A stretch of DNA of 64,000 nucleotides, taken from contig NZ_WAJT01000004.1 of the NCBI RefSeq assembly GCF_009650605.1, positions 1 to 64,000 of the forward strand. The letters run 5' to 3'. Shown here in pieces: positions 1 to 9,659 of this stretch (the first letter of the stretch is position 1; each line of letters opens with the position of its first letter). This DNA comes from Labrenzia sp. CE80. Lineage in GTDB: Bacteria; Pseudomonadota; Alphaproteobacteria; Rhizobiales; Stappiaceae. The notes beneath the pieces are model-generated. The model searched no databases. It was not told where the DNA came from and saw only the letters and a list, made by a program, of their open reading frames with translations. A program made the position numbers and the translations under genes.

Positions 1-131
1 CAGTTCCCGATCTAAAACGAAGAAATCTACCTTCTACCCAATTCCCAGGCCCTGACGCCGAAAGAGCGGCATCTGTTCACGTAGTAACGCAGCACGGCCA
101 GACACGAAAAAAAAGCAAATGGCTGGGAACG
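1..131. other. Left-edge intergenic stretch
   Basis: No open frame with coding character and no clear hairpin or repeat is visible between the window edge and the stop codon of the DctM gene. It probably holds the 3' flank of the minus-strand TRAP operon. Confidence 0.4.
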
Positions 132-1406
132 CTAGAAAAGCGTCTCGGGCAAAAGCATGCTGATGGAGGGTATGTAGGAGAGCAGAATCAGGGCGACGAG
201 CATCAGCAGGATCGTGGGAAGGCTTGCCAGAAAGACCTCTCCAAGCTTCATCTTCGCGACTCCCATCGCGACGAAGAGATTGAGGCCGACAGGGGGCGTC
301 AACATACCTACCGACAGATTGACCAGCATGACCACGCCGAAGTGAACCGGATCGACGCCGATCTGCTGTGCTATCGGCATCATAAGAGGCCCGAGAATGA
401 TGATCGCCGACGCGCTGTCAAGGAAGCAGCCGGCAATCAGCAGGAGAATGTTGAAGAAGGCAATGATCACGATCGGGTTTGTCGAATCTTGAAGAACAAG
501 ACCGGCAAGTTCGGCCGGTGTTCCAGTGCTGGCAAGCAGCCATGAGAATGCGGATGCGCCGGCTGTAATCAAAAGCAAGGGACCAGAAATCAGACCGGTG
601 TTACGTAGCACAAGAAGCGTATCTCTCCAGGAAATGCTGCGGTAGATGACTGCTCCGACAAACCATCCGTAGAAACATGCGGCAGCCGCTGATTCGGTCG
701 GCGTGAACACGCCGGAATAGATGCCGCCTAGGAGAATAAATGGCAGGCCAAGCCCCCATGAAGCGCCCTTCAAGGCAGTAATGAACCTGGCCATGGTTGG
801 CTTGGCATCGCGCGGATACCCCTTCCGTGCGGAATACCAAGTGGCATAGGCGATAAGTAGCCCGCCGATCAGGACCGCCGGCAACAAGCCAGCGGCAAAC
901 AGCTTGCCGACCGACGTGCCTGTCACTGACCCGTAGATAATGAGCGCGATGGATGGCGGCACGATGGGGCCGAGCGTGCCGGCGGTTGTGATCAGCCCGA
1001 TCGAAAAATATCGGTCGTATCCGGCCTGAACCATCGCCGGGTAGAGGATTGAGCCGATGGCGATCACCGTCGCGGGGCTGGAGCCTGATATCGATCCGAA
1101 CATGAGGCACGCGACGACTGCTGCAGCGGCGAGGCCGCCTGGCAACCACCCAATGACGGCACGCGCCAGGTTGATCAACCGATCCGACAGGCCGCCGATC
1201 CGCATCAGTTCGGCCGCCAAAATGAAGAAGGGGATCGACATCAAGGAGAAGTTGTTGATGCCCGAAAACATGCGCATCGGCACCAGGACGGGATCTATCC
1301 CGCCCCAGAAGTAGAAAACCAGCGCTACCGACAAGGCGAGCGCGGCGAAAATGGGGAGGCCGAACAGAAGCAGGCCGAAGAATACGGGAACCAGAGCGCC
1401 AACCAT
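132..1406 (-). CDS. dctM: TRAP transporter large permease (DctM)
   Basis: Large membrane subunit of a tripartite ATP-independent periplasmic (TRAP) transporter, which drives Na+- or H+-coupled solute uptake across the inner membrane. The 424 residues match the usual DctM length. They are almost wholly hydrophobic, with family hallmarks such as the ISGSSPATV stretch near residue 108 and the TLGPIVPPS loop near residue 145, plus a PPVGLNLFV motif near the C-terminus. It is the last gene of an amidase-dctP-dctQ-dctM operon, 9 nt after dctQ. The substrate cannot be read from the sequence; the linked amidase suggests an amide or an amidase product. The family call is firm. Confidence 0.95.
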   Translation of the reverse strand: MVGALVPVFFGLLLFGLPIFAALALSVALVFYFWGGIDPVLVPMRMFSGINNFSLMSIPFFILAAELMRIGGLSDRLINLARAVIGWLPGGLAAAAVVACLMFGSISGSSPATVIAIGSILYPAMVQAGYDRYFSIGLITTAGTLGPIVPPSIALIIYGSVTGTSVGKLFAAGLLPAVLIGGLLIAYATWYSARKGYPRDAKPTMARFITALKGASWGLGLPFILLGGIYSGVFTPTESAAAACFYGWFVGAVIYRSISWRDTLLVLRNTGLISGPLLLITAGASAFSWLLASTGTPAELAGLVLQDSTNPIVIIAFFNILLLIAGCFLDSASAIIILGPLMMPIAQQIGVDPVHFGVVMLVNLSVGMLTPPVGLNLFVAMGVAKMKLGEVFLASLPTILLMLVALILLSYIPSISMLLPETLF

Positions 1407-1415
1407 GTCCTGTCC

Positions 1416-1925
1416 TCAGTTCATCTTGATGTCGATCTGGGGCGGGATGTATTCACGCCCGGCAATGAGGTCTTTTAAAATCAGCAAATACCGCAGCACC
1501 ATGAGGCCGCCGGAGACCGGGATCACGGTGTAGATGTAGCCCACCGGGATGCGCATGGCCGGAGACAGCTGGCCCATCTTGTTGGTGTTAAGGGCAAGTC
1601 GGGTCCCGTACCAAATTAGAACGCAGGCAAAGCCCAGACCGAGGCACGCGGCCCCGATCTGGAGAACTCTGGTCATCCGGGGGCTTGCGAAGGCATAAAC
1701 CGCTTCAACGCTGATATGTGAGGCGTAGCGCACGCCCATGCCCATGGTCAGGAAGCTCATGGTGATGAGCGCGTAGAGGATGAATTCCTCTGACCAATAG
1801 AGGGAGTTGTTGAACACATATCTCGCAATGACCTGAATGATCGCAACCAATGTCGCTGACAGGATCAGCGTGGTAACAAGAACATTCTCGATCAGATCGA
1901 CGATGCGATTGAGCCGGTTGATCAT
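1416..1925 (-). CDS. dctQ: TRAP transporter small permease (DctQ)
   Basis: Small membrane subunit of the same TRAP transporter. It is 169 residues long with four predicted membrane helices, at roughly residues 15-35, 48-68, 88-108 and 130-150. The family motif around YWSEEFILYALI (about residues 43-54) is present. It pairs with the adjacent DctM to form the membrane complex that docks the periplasmic binding protein. It lies 22 nt after dctP and 9 nt before dctM, so the three are very likely co-transcribed. Confidence 0.93.
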   Translation of the reverse strand: MINRLNRIVDLIENVLVTTLILSATLVAIIQVIARYVFNNSLYWSEEFILYALITMSFLTMGMGVRYASHISVEAVYAFASPRMTRVLQIGAACLGLGFACVLIWYGTRLALNTNKMGQLSPAMRIPVGYIYTVIPVSGGLMVLRYLLILKDLIAGREYIPPQIDIKMN

Positions 1926-1947
1926 GCGCGTTGCCCCCGGAAAACCC

Positions 1948-2940
1948 TTATTCGCCTTTGGCGGCCGCTAGGGCCTTGTCCATCAGCGCCGGTGTTACCT
2001 TTTCACGGAACTCATCATAGATGGGCTGCGAGGCTTCGATGAATGCCGTCCGGCCCTCTTCTGACAGATCGCTGATTTCGATCTGGCCCTTGATGTTTTC
2101 GATGATCTTCGTCTCGTCCTCATCCGTGAACTGGCGCGCGGCATCACGTCCAACGATCATCGCCTCTTCAACGACGGTCTTGAGGTCATCGGGAAGGCTG
2201 TTCCATGCATCCTTATTCATGACCGCCGCATAGGTGTGGTAGGCATGTCGGCTGAGGGTCATGTACTTTTGCACTTCATAGAACTTCATCGAGGCGATGT
2301 TGGCCAGCGGGTTTTCCTGGCCCTCGACGACGCCTTGCTGAAGACCATTGTAGACCTCGACATAGGCCATGGCTGTTGGGTTCGCACCATATGCGCGATA
2401 GGTGGCCAGGATTGTCGGCGCCTGAAGGGTGCGCATCTTGATGCCGTCAAGATCCTTCGGTCCGTCGATGGGGCGGATGTTGTTGGTCATGTTGCGGAAG
2501 CCTGCGCCCCACATTGCAATTCCGTGCAGATTGTTGGACTCAAGTGTCGTTAGAAGCTCATCGCCGACTTCGCCATCGAGCACACGCTTCATTGAAGCGT
2601 CGTCATTCATCAGGAACGGGAGATCGAACAGGTACATCTGCTCGTTGAAGTTGGCGAGATTACCGGTTGGCGGGATGGCTATGTGCACCAATCCCATCTG
2701 GGTCTGCTCGATGATCTCAACGTCGCCGCCCAGTTGGGCCGCAGGACGGATGTTGATCTCGATACGTCCGTCGGAATTCTTCTCCACTTCTTCCTTGAAT
2801 ACGACTGCTGCGCGGGCATTCGGAGTATCTTCAGTCAGAACATGGGCGAAGGTGAAGGTGAAGTCGGCGGCATCGGCCGGAGTGGCGAGCGCGGTTCCGA
2901 CCGCAAATAGCATGGCTTTGCCGAGTGATTGCAGTTTCAT
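1948..2940 (-). CDS. dctP: TRAP transporter substrate-binding protein (DctP)
   Basis: Periplasmic solute receptor of the TRAP system, 330 residues, DctP family. It has an N-terminal signal peptide (hydrophobic core at about residues 8-22, probable cleavage after ATPADA) and the usual receptor features: RPAAQLGGDVE near residue 65 and GAGFRNMTNN near 147, followed by the KMRTLQAP segment that normally carries the conserved ligand-binding Arg. It is encoded 34 nt after the amidase stop. The bound substrate is unknown; the Arg suggests a carboxylate, by analogy with the family. Confidence 0.95.
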   Translation of the reverse strand: MKLQSLGKAMLFAVGTALATPADAADFTFTFAHVLTEDTPNARAAVVFKEEVEKNSDGRIEINIRPAAQLGGDVEIIEQTQMGLVHIAIPPTGNLANFNEQMYLFDLPFLMNDDASMKRVLDGEVGDELLTTLESNNLHGIAMWGAGFRNMTNNIRPIDGPKDLDGIKMRTLQAPTILATYRAYGANPTAMAYVEVYNGLQQGVVEGQENPLANIASMKFYEVQKYMTLSRHAYHTYAAVMNKDAWNSLPDDLKTVVEEAMIVGRDAARQFTDEDETKIIENIKGQIEISDLSEEGRTAFIEASQPIYDEFREKVTPALMDKALAAAKGE

Positions 2941-2974
2941 GATATACCTCTGGTCTGGTTGGTTTTTCTGTAGG

Positions 2975-4348
2975 TTATAGTTGGGGCGAGCCCAGCACTT
3001 CGGGGCCCTGCCCGAGAATGGCCTCGACCGTCAGGCCTGCGGCGAGGAGCCGTTCTTCCTGTCCGGGCGCTGCGATGATCTGCAACCCGGAGGGGATGCC
3101 ATTGCTGTCGAGGCCAATCGGCAGTGTGAGCGCGCACCACCCGAGCAGGTTGACAAGCGCCGTGTTGCGAAGCGCCATCATGTTGGCCGTGCGATAGGTA
3201 TCCGGATCAGAAAGATCGGACAGGAGCGGCGCACTGATCGGGATGGTTGGAGAGACCAGGACATCAACGTGGTCGAACACGCGCGCGGCGCTCACACCGC
3301 TTTCAGCAAGAATTGCCCGTCGCTTCAGATATTCCGTGGCGCTGATTTCGTCTGCGGCCTGAACACGGGCCATCACGGTGGGGTCCAGGCGCTCGATGCG
3401 TTCAGGGAAATTCAGGTCGAGGAAGGTGCGCAGTTCAGGAGCGGCGAGGCCACCGGCCCGGAAAATCTCCAGGAGATCTGTCGCTGAGGGCAACTCAACA
3501 TCCTGTAGACGCTGGCCTGCCTTCTCGAGTTGTCGAAGCGCTCCGGTCGTGTTGTCGGCGATCGAAGCGTCGATGTTCTCCCAAACAACATTGCGAATGA
3601 CCCCGAAGCGCAAGTGGCTTTCCGAAGGAGCAGGCGGACATGTGCAATTTGGATCGAGTGCCGCGAAGGCAAAAGCGAGGTCCGATACCGTGCGCGCCAA
3701 AAGCCCGGGTGTGTCCAACGAAGGTGAAAGCGGGAGGATGCCTTCTAGGGACCAACGTCCGTGGGTGACTTTCAGACCTGCCTGCCCTGTGAAGGACGCG
3801 GGGACCCGCACTGATCCGGCCGTATCTGTGCCGAGCGCGAGAAGCGCTGAACCCTGAGCAAGCGACACGCCCGCTCCGGCGCTGGAGCCGCCGGGAACAC
3901 GTGGTGCGTCGGGCGATGACCATGGATTGAGGGGTGTTCCCGCATGTGGGTTGGTGCCCAGCCCGCCGAAAGCAAATTCCACGGTGTGTGTTTTGCCGGT
4001 GACGATACCCAGTTGCGACAGCACCGCCTTTGCCACTGGGCCTGGCTGTTCAAAAGCGATTGGAAAAGCTGCGTCTGTGCCGCCGAAGACCGGGAGGCCA
4101 GGGATTCCGTACAGGTCCTTGACGGACACAGGCAGGCCCATCAACGGACCGAGATCGATGCCATCTGCGATTAGATTGTCCGCCGCGCTCGCTTGCGCGA
4201 TTGCCCGCTCGCCAGCGAATGTGCGGTAGGCGTTCAGACGCGCTTCCGTCGCCGCGTGTCTCTCCACGGCTGCCTCAACGAGTTCGCGAGAGCTAACGGT
4301 CCCATTGCGAAGGTCTTGGGCTAATTGGGAAAGGGACTTGACTGGCAC
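2975..4348 (-). CDS. Amidase-signature hydrolase
   Basis: Amidase-signature enzyme that hydrolyses C-N (amide) bonds; the substrate is unknown. The Ser-cisSer-Lys triad is visible: Lys in PVSVKDLYG, the Gly-Ser-Ser of PGGSSAGAG, and the nucleophile Ser in GTDTAGSVRVPAS. The frame is open up to 4468, but a GTG at 4346-4348 has an AAGGA ribosome-binding site 7 nt upstream, and the extra 40 residues of the longer form do not look like the family. I therefore prefer the GTG start, giving 457 residues. It is first in the operon with dctP-dctQ-dctM, so it probably processes the solute brought in by the transporter. RidA is encoded divergently. Confidence 0.88.
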   Translation of the reverse strand: MPVKSLSQLAQDLRNGTVSSRELVEAAVERHAATEARLNAYRTFAGERAIAQASAADNLIADGIDLGPLMGLPVSVKDLYGIPGLPVFGGTDAAFPIAFEQPGPVAKAVLSQLGIVTGKTHTVEFAFGGLGTNPHAGTPLNPWSSPDAPRVPGGSSAGAGVSLAQGSALLALGTDTAGSVRVPASFTGQAGLKVTHGRWSLEGILPLSPSLDTPGLLARTVSDLAFAFAALDPNCTCPPAPSESHLRFGVIRNVVWENIDASIADNTTGALRQLEKAGQRLQDVELPSATDLLEIFRAGGLAAPELRTFLDLNFPERIERLDPTVMARVQAADEISATEYLKRRAILAESGVSAARVFDHVDVLVSPTIPISAPLLSDLSDPDTYRTANMMALRNTALVNLLGWCALTLPIGLDSNGIPSGLQIIAAPGQEERLLAAGLTVEAILGQGPEVLGSPQL

Positions 4349-4631
4349 CGGCGCATCCTTGTGGCTCGAATGATCTGCCCGGAGCATAGGCAAAAGTGGC
4401 GTGCGCGCTACTGCCACGATCTGCGGCAGCTGAAGGGAGAGGAAGACGATTCCGGCGTGTGGTTTCAAATAAGATTTTGAAAATATTTACTTATCTTAGT
4501 TTTTTCGATGATCGGACGATTTAGCAAATTGCCGTTTAGGTAAATGTGTGTTGCGTTATGCGCACTCCCTTCTCGGGAGAAAATTGCCTAATTTGCATAC
4601 AGCTTTAGCGCTGAACAAAGGGGATTGAACC
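4349..4631. promoter_or_regulatory. Divergent promoter region, amidase-TRAP operon and RidA
   Basis: This AT-rich spacer separates the two divergent genes and must hold both promoters. An inverted repeat AAATT-gcct-AATTT sits at 4581-4594 and a related CAAATTGCC at about 4525. These are plausible sites for the LysR protein encoded at 5108-6052, because LysR regulators usually bind AT-rich dyads. The regulator assignment is inferred. Confidence 0.4.
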
Positions 4632-5117
4632 TTGCCACATGAAACCGAACGCCGCTTGACCGAGATGGGGATCACGTTGCCCAGGAGGCCAAAGCCGATC
4701 GGCAACTATCTTCCGGGCGTTGTTGTCGGAAACATCCTCTACACTTCTGGGACGCTTGGCACCCAGCCGGACGAAAACGACAACGATGTTCTGCCTCATG
4801 TGGGCAAGGTCGGGTCAGACCTGAGCATTGAGGAAGGATACGCGTCCGCGCGTCTCATGGCGATCAATCACCTTGCAATGATGAAAGCCGTGCTTGGTGA
4901 TCTGGACCGGGTCAAACGTATCGTGAAGATGATCGGATACATTTCCTGTGCCTCGGGCTTCACGGAGCCGCATTTGGTTCTGAACGGCGCTTCAGATCTG
5001 TTCGTCGCGCTTTGGGGCGAGGAAAACGGCAAACATGCACGGGCTGCCCTGACTCAGCATGAGCTTGGCCTCAATGCGCCGGTCGAAGCAGATATCACGA
5101 TCGAGCTTCACGCCTGA
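4632..5117 (+). CDS. RidA family protein
   Basis: Member of the RidA/YjgF/UK114 superfamily. Classical members are trimeric hydrolases that remove reactive enamine/imine intermediates of amino-acid metabolism; many relatives act in catabolic operons. It is 161 residues, of the longer variety with a 25-residue N-terminal lead (YLPGVVVGNILYTSGTLG core). The start is TTG, chosen because AAGGGGA lies 8 nt upstream and no in-frame ATG occurs before residue 12. It is divergent from the amidase-TRAP operon and overlaps the end of the LysR gene by 10 nt, tail to tail. In this context it probably handles an imine or amine product of the amidase pathway (inference). Confidence 0.9.
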   Translation: MPHETERRLTEMGITLPRRPKPIGNYLPGVVVGNILYTSGTLGTQPDENDNDVLPHVGKVGSDLSIEEGYASARLMAINHLAMMKAVLGDLDRVKRIVKMIGYISCASGFTEPHLVLNGASDLFVALWGEENGKHARAALTQHELGLNAPVEADITIELHA

Positions 5118-6052
5118 GCGGACCGAATTCGCGCCAGCATCTCGTTGTCAGCTTTCTCGTGACCCGGGAAAGCCATCGACAGGGTCTCGATAAACGCCTG
5201 GCTGGCAGGTGACCGCCGCTGATCGCGCCGAACAATGGCGTAGATAAAGCGGTGGTCAAATTCGGAGCAGTCCAGATCGAGTGGTACAAGTGCTCCGGCT
5301 TCAACTTCACGAAGAGCTGCCTGGAGCGGCACAAAGACAATTGCATTGCTATGTATCGCGTGACGGATCAGAAAATGCAGCTGATCCGCCACGAGCATAG
5401 CGTTCGGCGTCGCCTCGATCCTTCGGTAGGCACGATGGATCAAGTGGTGTATGCCGAAGCTGTCATCTGGCAGAACACATGGCATCGGCGCGATGTCGGT
5501 CAGGTCCAACTGCTTGCTTTTCGCGAGTGGATGAGAGGGCGGGGCCAAAGCCAGCAGAGGTTGGCGCCATTGGCCGGCAATCTCGATCGTCGGATGGGTA
5601 AAATGGTCGTAGACAAATCCGATCTGACAAAGATGCTGTTCCAGAGCTTCGAGCACTCTCTCTCTGCCCCGGATACGGACCCGGAATTCGACAGCCCGAA
5701 ATCGCTTGTGAAAGGCTCTTATCTGCTCTGACAAAAAGGGGTCAGATATGCCTTCAACGGTCGCGATGGAGACGCTACCGGATTTTAGTTTCCGAAGGTC
5801 CGATATCTCGTCCTTGATTTGATCCATCTGGTCGATGATCGCGGCAAAGTTTTTCGCGATAACGTGCCCGGCATCTGTCAGCCTGACACCATCGGCCCGC
5901 CGCTCCACGAGTTGTTCCTCGAATTCGCGCTCAAGCTTCGCAATCTGACGGCTGATGGCTGACGGCGAGACATGCAGGCGGTCTGCGGCAAGTCTAATGG
6001 AACCGTGACGGGCGACTTCGAGAAAATATCGACATGCGGTGCGGTTTAACAT
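5108..6052 (-). CDS. LysR family transcriptional regulator
   Basis: DNA-binding regulator of 314 residues. The N-terminal winged helix-turn-helix spans about residues 3-62 (RLAADRLHVSPSAISRQIAK) and a periplasmic-binding-protein-like effector domain spans about 90-295. It lies beside the amidase-TRAP-RidA genes, converging with RidA, and probably controls them in response to the transported compound or a metabolite of it. The C-terminal tail (QRRSPASQAF and onward) is ordinary for the family. Confidence 0.92.
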   Translation of the reverse strand: MLNRTACRYFLEVARHGSIRLAADRLHVSPSAISRQIAKLEREFEEQLVERRADGVRLTDAGHVIAKNFAAIIDQMDQIKDEISDLRKLKSGSVSIATVEGISDPFLSEQIRAFHKRFRAVEFRVRIRGRERVLEALEQHLCQIGFVYDHFTHPTIEIAGQWRQPLLALAPPSHPLAKSKQLDLTDIAPMPCVLPDDSFGIHHLIHRAYRRIEATPNAMLVADQLHFLIRHAIHSNAIVFVPLQAALREVEAGALVPLDLDCSEFDHRFIYAIVRRDQRRSPASQAFIETLSMAFPGHEKADNEMLARIRSAQA

Positions 6053-6092
6053 TGGTACTGCTGCCTGGCTCCAATGATCGTCCGGCTGTTTC

Positions 6093-6120
6093 GGGAGCGC
6101 GCGTGAGCATGCGTGCTCCC
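6093..6120 (-). terminator. Strong hairpin downstream of purU
   Basis: A 12-bp stem (GGGAGCGCGCGT with ATGCGTGCTCCC, two G-U pairs) closes on a GAGC tetraloop. It lies 134 nt beyond the purU stop and just upstream of the LysR gene, so it may end or process the purU operon transcript. No T-run follows on either strand, so factor-independent termination is uncertain. Confidence 0.45.
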
Positions 6121-6253
6121 TGGAACCGATCGAGGTATCGACGCAGGGAAACTAGTGCATCATGAGCGCTGATTCCATCGCCGCAGTTTAGCGCAAGGCA
6201 TGTTTTGAGCGTTGGCTTCAAGAGCGCAACGGACCAAAGACAAGGCTTTCATC

Positions 6254-7138
6254 TCACCCCATTCGTTCGCTTGAGTAGCTTCCAGGGGAGGCCGGAAAGA
6301 CGACTGTCTTGTTACCATTGAGGAAAACGCGATGATTGGCATGTGCGTGGATGGCGCGCGCCAATACCTGGCTTTCCACGTCGCGTCCGAGCGAGACATA
6401 GTCCGCAGCGCTTTGAGCGTGGGTGATGCGGACGATATCCTGTTCGATGATCGGACCCTCATCCAGATCTGCAGTAACATAGTGCGATGTGGCACCAATC
6501 AGTTTCACCCCGCGTTCGCGGGCCTGCTTATAGGGGTTCGCGCCCTTGAATGACGGCAGGAAGGAATGGTGGATGTTGATGATCCGGCCACTCATCTTCT
6601 GACACATTGCATCGGACAGGATCTGCATGTAGCGAGCAAGAACGACAAGCTCTGCGCCGGTATCCTCTACGACCTTCATGATCGCCGCTTCCGCTTCAGG
6701 CTTGTTTTCCTTGGTGACCTTGATGCAATGGAAAGGGATGTCTGCGTTCACCACGACCTTCTGATAATCCATATGGTTGGAAATCACGGCGACGATTTCC
6801 ACTGGCAAGGCTCCGATCCGCGCCCGGTAGAGCAGATCGTTCAAGCAGTGCCCAAACCGCGAAACCATGACCAAAACCTTCATTTTCCGGTTTTCGTCGT
6901 GGAACTCGAATGTCATGCCGAAGTCGCTTGCGATTTCGGCAAAGGCTTGCGAAAGCGCCTCCAGCTCTGAGCCTTGTTCGGACACGAAGCCGATCCGCAT
7001 GAAGAACTGATCGGTGTCCAGATCGTCGAACTGCGAACTGTCTGTGATGTTGCAGCCGTTGTCGGCCAGAAAAGTCGAAACGGCAGCGACGATGCCGCGG
7101 CGGGACGGGCATGTGACGGTAAGGCAATAGCGGGTCAT
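6254..7138 (-). CDS. purU: Formyltetrahydrofolate deformylase
   Basis: Hydrolyses 10-formyltetrahydrofolate to formate and tetrahydrofolate. It is 294 residues, the usual length. An N-terminal ACT domain (about residues 1-85) is followed by a formyltransferase-fold catalytic domain with the Asn and His of NIHHSFLPSF (about 188-197) and the Asp of LDEGPIIEQD (about 226-235). It is last in the XRE-cupin/FAD-GcvT/FAD-GcvT operon, 53 nt after the preceding gene. Its role there is to recycle tetrahydrofolate loaded with one-carbon units by the two demethylating dehydrogenases, releasing them as formate. The identification is secure. Confidence 0.96.
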   Translation of the reverse strand: MTRYCLTVTCPSRRGIVAAVSTFLADNGCNITDSSQFDDLDTDQFFMRIGFVSEQGSELEALSQAFAEIASDFGMTFEFHDENRKMKVLVMVSRFGHCLNDLLYRARIGALPVEIVAVISNHMDYQKVVVNADIPFHCIKVTKENKPEAEAAIMKVVEDTGAELVVLARYMQILSDAMCQKMSGRIINIHHSFLPSFKGANPYKQARERGVKLIGATSHYVTADLDEGPIIEQDIVRITHAQSAADYVSLGRDVESQVLARAIHAHANHRVFLNGNKTVVFPASPGSYSSERMG

Positions 7139-7191
7139 GTCAGTTTCCTGGGCGATTAGGCTCTTCGTTGGCGGTATGGCATGTTGGGCGG

Positions 7192-9636
7192 TCAGACCTT
7201 CACGCGCTCGGATTTGGGGTCGTAGAAGGGCTTCAAGGATGGTGTTGCCGACACGCGTTGGCCGGCAATCTCAATCTCGTAGCTGGAGGCCAGAATGTCC
7301 TGCGCTGTCTGACCTTCGCAGGGCACATAGCCCATACCAACGGCCGCGCCAAGCGTGTGTCCGTAGTTGCCTGATGTGAGATAGCCGACAATCGCACCAT
7401 CACGGATAATCGGCTCGGCGTGATAAAGCAGCGGTTCCGGGTCGCTCAGGAGAAACTGCACCATGCGTTTTTGCAGTCCTTCTTCACGTTTGCGCATGAC
7501 CGCATCGCGGCCGATATAGGCGACATCGGTCTTCTTGAGGGCGAACCCAAGACCGGCCTCGAGAATGTGGTCCTCGCTCGAGATGTCATGGCCGAAATGG
7601 CGAAAGCCCTTTTCGATACGGCAGCTGTCCATCATATGCAGCCCGCAGAGCTTGGCATCCATATCCCGTCCGGCGGCGCAGAGGGTTTCGAAGACATGCA
7701 CCGCCATGTCAGACGAAACGTAAAGCTCCCAACCAAGTTCGCCGACATAGGTCACCCTGTGAGCGCGTGCGAGACCCATCCCGATTTCGATTTCCTGGAA
7801 GGTGCCAAATGGATTGGTCCCGTTCGAAAAATCGTTGGGTGAGACACGCTCCAGCAACGTGCGAGTATTGGGTCCCATCACGCAGATGACCGCCTCAGCT
7901 GCGGTCATGTCAGTCAGGGTGACGCGATAGTCGCCGGTGTTGCGACGCATCCACTCCTGGTCCGCCAGGCGGGTGGCTGCCGGGGTCACGACCAGATAGG
8001 CGGTTTCCGACAGGCGGGTCACCGTCACATCAGCTTCGATCCCGCCTCGTGTGTTGAGAAACTGGCTGTAGACGATCTTGCCTGTGGGGACGGACAGGTT
8101 GCTGGCGGAGATATGGTTCAAATAGGCCTCGGCATCAGGTCCATCGACCCGGATCTTGCCGAAGGAACTCATGTCGTAGATGCCTACGTTCTCTCGGATA
8201 GCCTTGTGTTCGCGCTCCGCGTTGCCAAACCAATTCTGCCGCTTCCAGGAATATTGGTACTCGGCGCTCTGCCCTTCATCGGCAAACCAATTGGCGCGCT
8301 CCCAGCCCGCCAGTTCTCCCATCACCGCACCTTCTGCCTTTAGGGCATCGTGCAAGGGAGAGCGCCGGATGCCGCGCGCGGTCGCCTTCTGGCGGTAGGG
8401 AAAGTGGTCGGCATAGAGAAGACCCAGCGTCTCTTTCGATCGCTCGAAGAGATAGGTCTTGTTGCCCTGGAAAGGTTGCATGCGGGCGATGTCGACGTCA
8501 CCAAGGTCGAACGGTTTTTCGCCCGTGTCCATCCATGCTGCAAGGGCCATCCCGGCACCGCCTGCCGACTGAATGCCGATGGAGTTGAAACCAGCGGCAA
8601 CCCAGACGTTGTCCATCTGCGGCGCCAGGCCTAGGTGATAGGCGTCGTCAGGCGTGAAGCTCTCAGGGCCGTTGAAGAAGGTGTGAATGCCGGTTTCGGC
8701 GAGCAGGGGCATCCGGTTAACCGCCATTTCGAGGATGGGCTCGAAATGGTCGAAGTCTTCCGGCAACTGGTCAAACTCGAAGTCTTCCGAGATTCCATTC
8801 ATGCCCCATGGCTTTGCCAAAGGTTCAAAAGCGCCCAGCAACATCTTGCCCGCGTCTTCCTTGTAGTAGGCACATTCCTCGGGCACGCGCAGCGTCGGCA
8901 ATTGGGTCAGACCCGGCACTGTTTCCGTGACGATGTAAAAGTGCTCGCAGGCGTGAAGCGGAACGTTTACGCCCATCTGGCGTCCAACGTCGTGGCCCCA
9001 CATGCCGGCACAATTGACCACGTGATCGCACACGATGGTGCCGCTTTCGCCGTTCGCCTCCCAGTTCACACTGGTGATGCGGCGGCCCTCCTTGCCGAAA
9101 CCCGTCACCTTGGTGCGCTCAAGGATCTTTGCGCCGCGCATCTTCGCGCCCTTCGCCAGCGCAAGTGCGATATTGGCCGGGTCGCCTTGCCCGTCCTTGT
9201 CCAGATAGACGGCTGCCTTCACATCGGACGTGTTCACATGCGGATAGCGATTCAACAGCTCGGAGGGACTGATTTCCTCGACCTCGACGCCGAAAGCGCG
9301 TGCCATGGAAGCCTGGCGCAGGATTTCCTCCCGACGTTCGTCGGACAGGGCGACGGTGATCGACCCGTTGCGGCGAAAGCCGGTCGCGACTTCGGTTTCT
9401 TCCTCGAGTTTGCCGTAGAGTTCCTGGCTGTATTTTGCCAGACGGGTCATGTTCTGTGTCGCGCGCAGTTGCGCAATAAGCCCTGCGGCGTGCCAAGTTG
9501 TGCCTGACGTCAGTTGCTTACGCTCCAACAGGACAACATCTTTCCAGCCGAGTTGTGTCAAGTGATAGGCAACCGAGCAGCCGATTACGCCGCCGCCAAC
9601 AATGACGACACGTGCTTTTTCAGGAGGAAAAGCCAT
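7192..9636 (-). CDS. FAD-dependent dimethylglycine/sarcosine dehydrogenase-like protein, GcvT domain
   Basis: An 814-residue flavoprotein of the dimethylglycine/sarcosine dehydrogenase family. Residues about 1-390 form a DAO-type FAD domain, starting with the dinucleotide motif GGGVIGCS and the TTWHAAG motif whose His carries the covalent flavin in the mammalian enzymes. Residues about 430-800 are a GcvT/aminomethyltransferase-type folate-binding region. Such enzymes oxidatively demethylate N-methylated amino acids and pass the one-carbon unit to tetrahydrofolate. It sits between a paralogue and purU. The exact substrate (dimethylglycine, sarcosine or another betaine product) cannot be fixed by reading. 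Confidence 0.9.
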   Translation of the reverse strand: MAFPPEKARVVIVGGGVIGCSVAYHLTQLGWKDVVLLERKQLTSGTTWHAAGLIAQLRATQNMTRLAKYSQELYGKLEEETEVATGFRRNGSITVALSDERREEILRQASMARAFGVEVEEISPSELLNRYPHVNTSDVKAAVYLDKDGQGDPANIALALAKGAKMRGAKILERTKVTGFGKEGRRITSVNWEANGESGTIVCDHVVNCAGMWGHDVGRQMGVNVPLHACEHFYIVTETVPGLTQLPTLRVPEECAYYKEDAGKMLLGAFEPLAKPWGMNGISEDFEFDQLPEDFDHFEPILEMAVNRMPLLAETGIHTFFNGPESFTPDDAYHLGLAPQMDNVWVAAGFNSIGIQSAGGAGMALAAWMDTGEKPFDLGDVDIARMQPFQGNKTYLFERSKETLGLLYADHFPYRQKATARGIRRSPLHDALKAEGAVMGELAGWERANWFADEGQSAEYQYSWKRQNWFGNAEREHKAIRENVGIYDMSSFGKIRVDGPDAEAYLNHISASNLSVPTGKIVYSQFLNTRGGIEADVTVTRLSETAYLVVTPAATRLADQEWMRRNTGDYRVTLTDMTAAEAVICVMGPNTRTLLERVSPNDFSNGTNPFGTFQEIEIGMGLARAHRVTYVGELGWELYVSSDMAVHVFETLCAAGRDMDAKLCGLHMMDSCRIEKGFRHFGHDISSEDHILEAGLGFALKKTDVAYIGRDAVMRKREEGLQKRMVQFLLSDPEPLLYHAEPIIRDGAIVGYLTSGNYGHTLGAAVGMGYVPCEGQTAQDILASSYEIEIAGQRVSATPSLKPFYDPKSERVKV

Positions 9637-9659
9637 TTCTACAATCCCTTAAGTGTCGC

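Noticed and set aside
8635..9507. Long plus-strand open frame (290 codons) opposite the FAD-GcvT gene
   Set aside because: It mirrors a well-supported enzyme gene on the other strand and shows no recognisable motif; it is a by-product of the GC-rich codon pattern.
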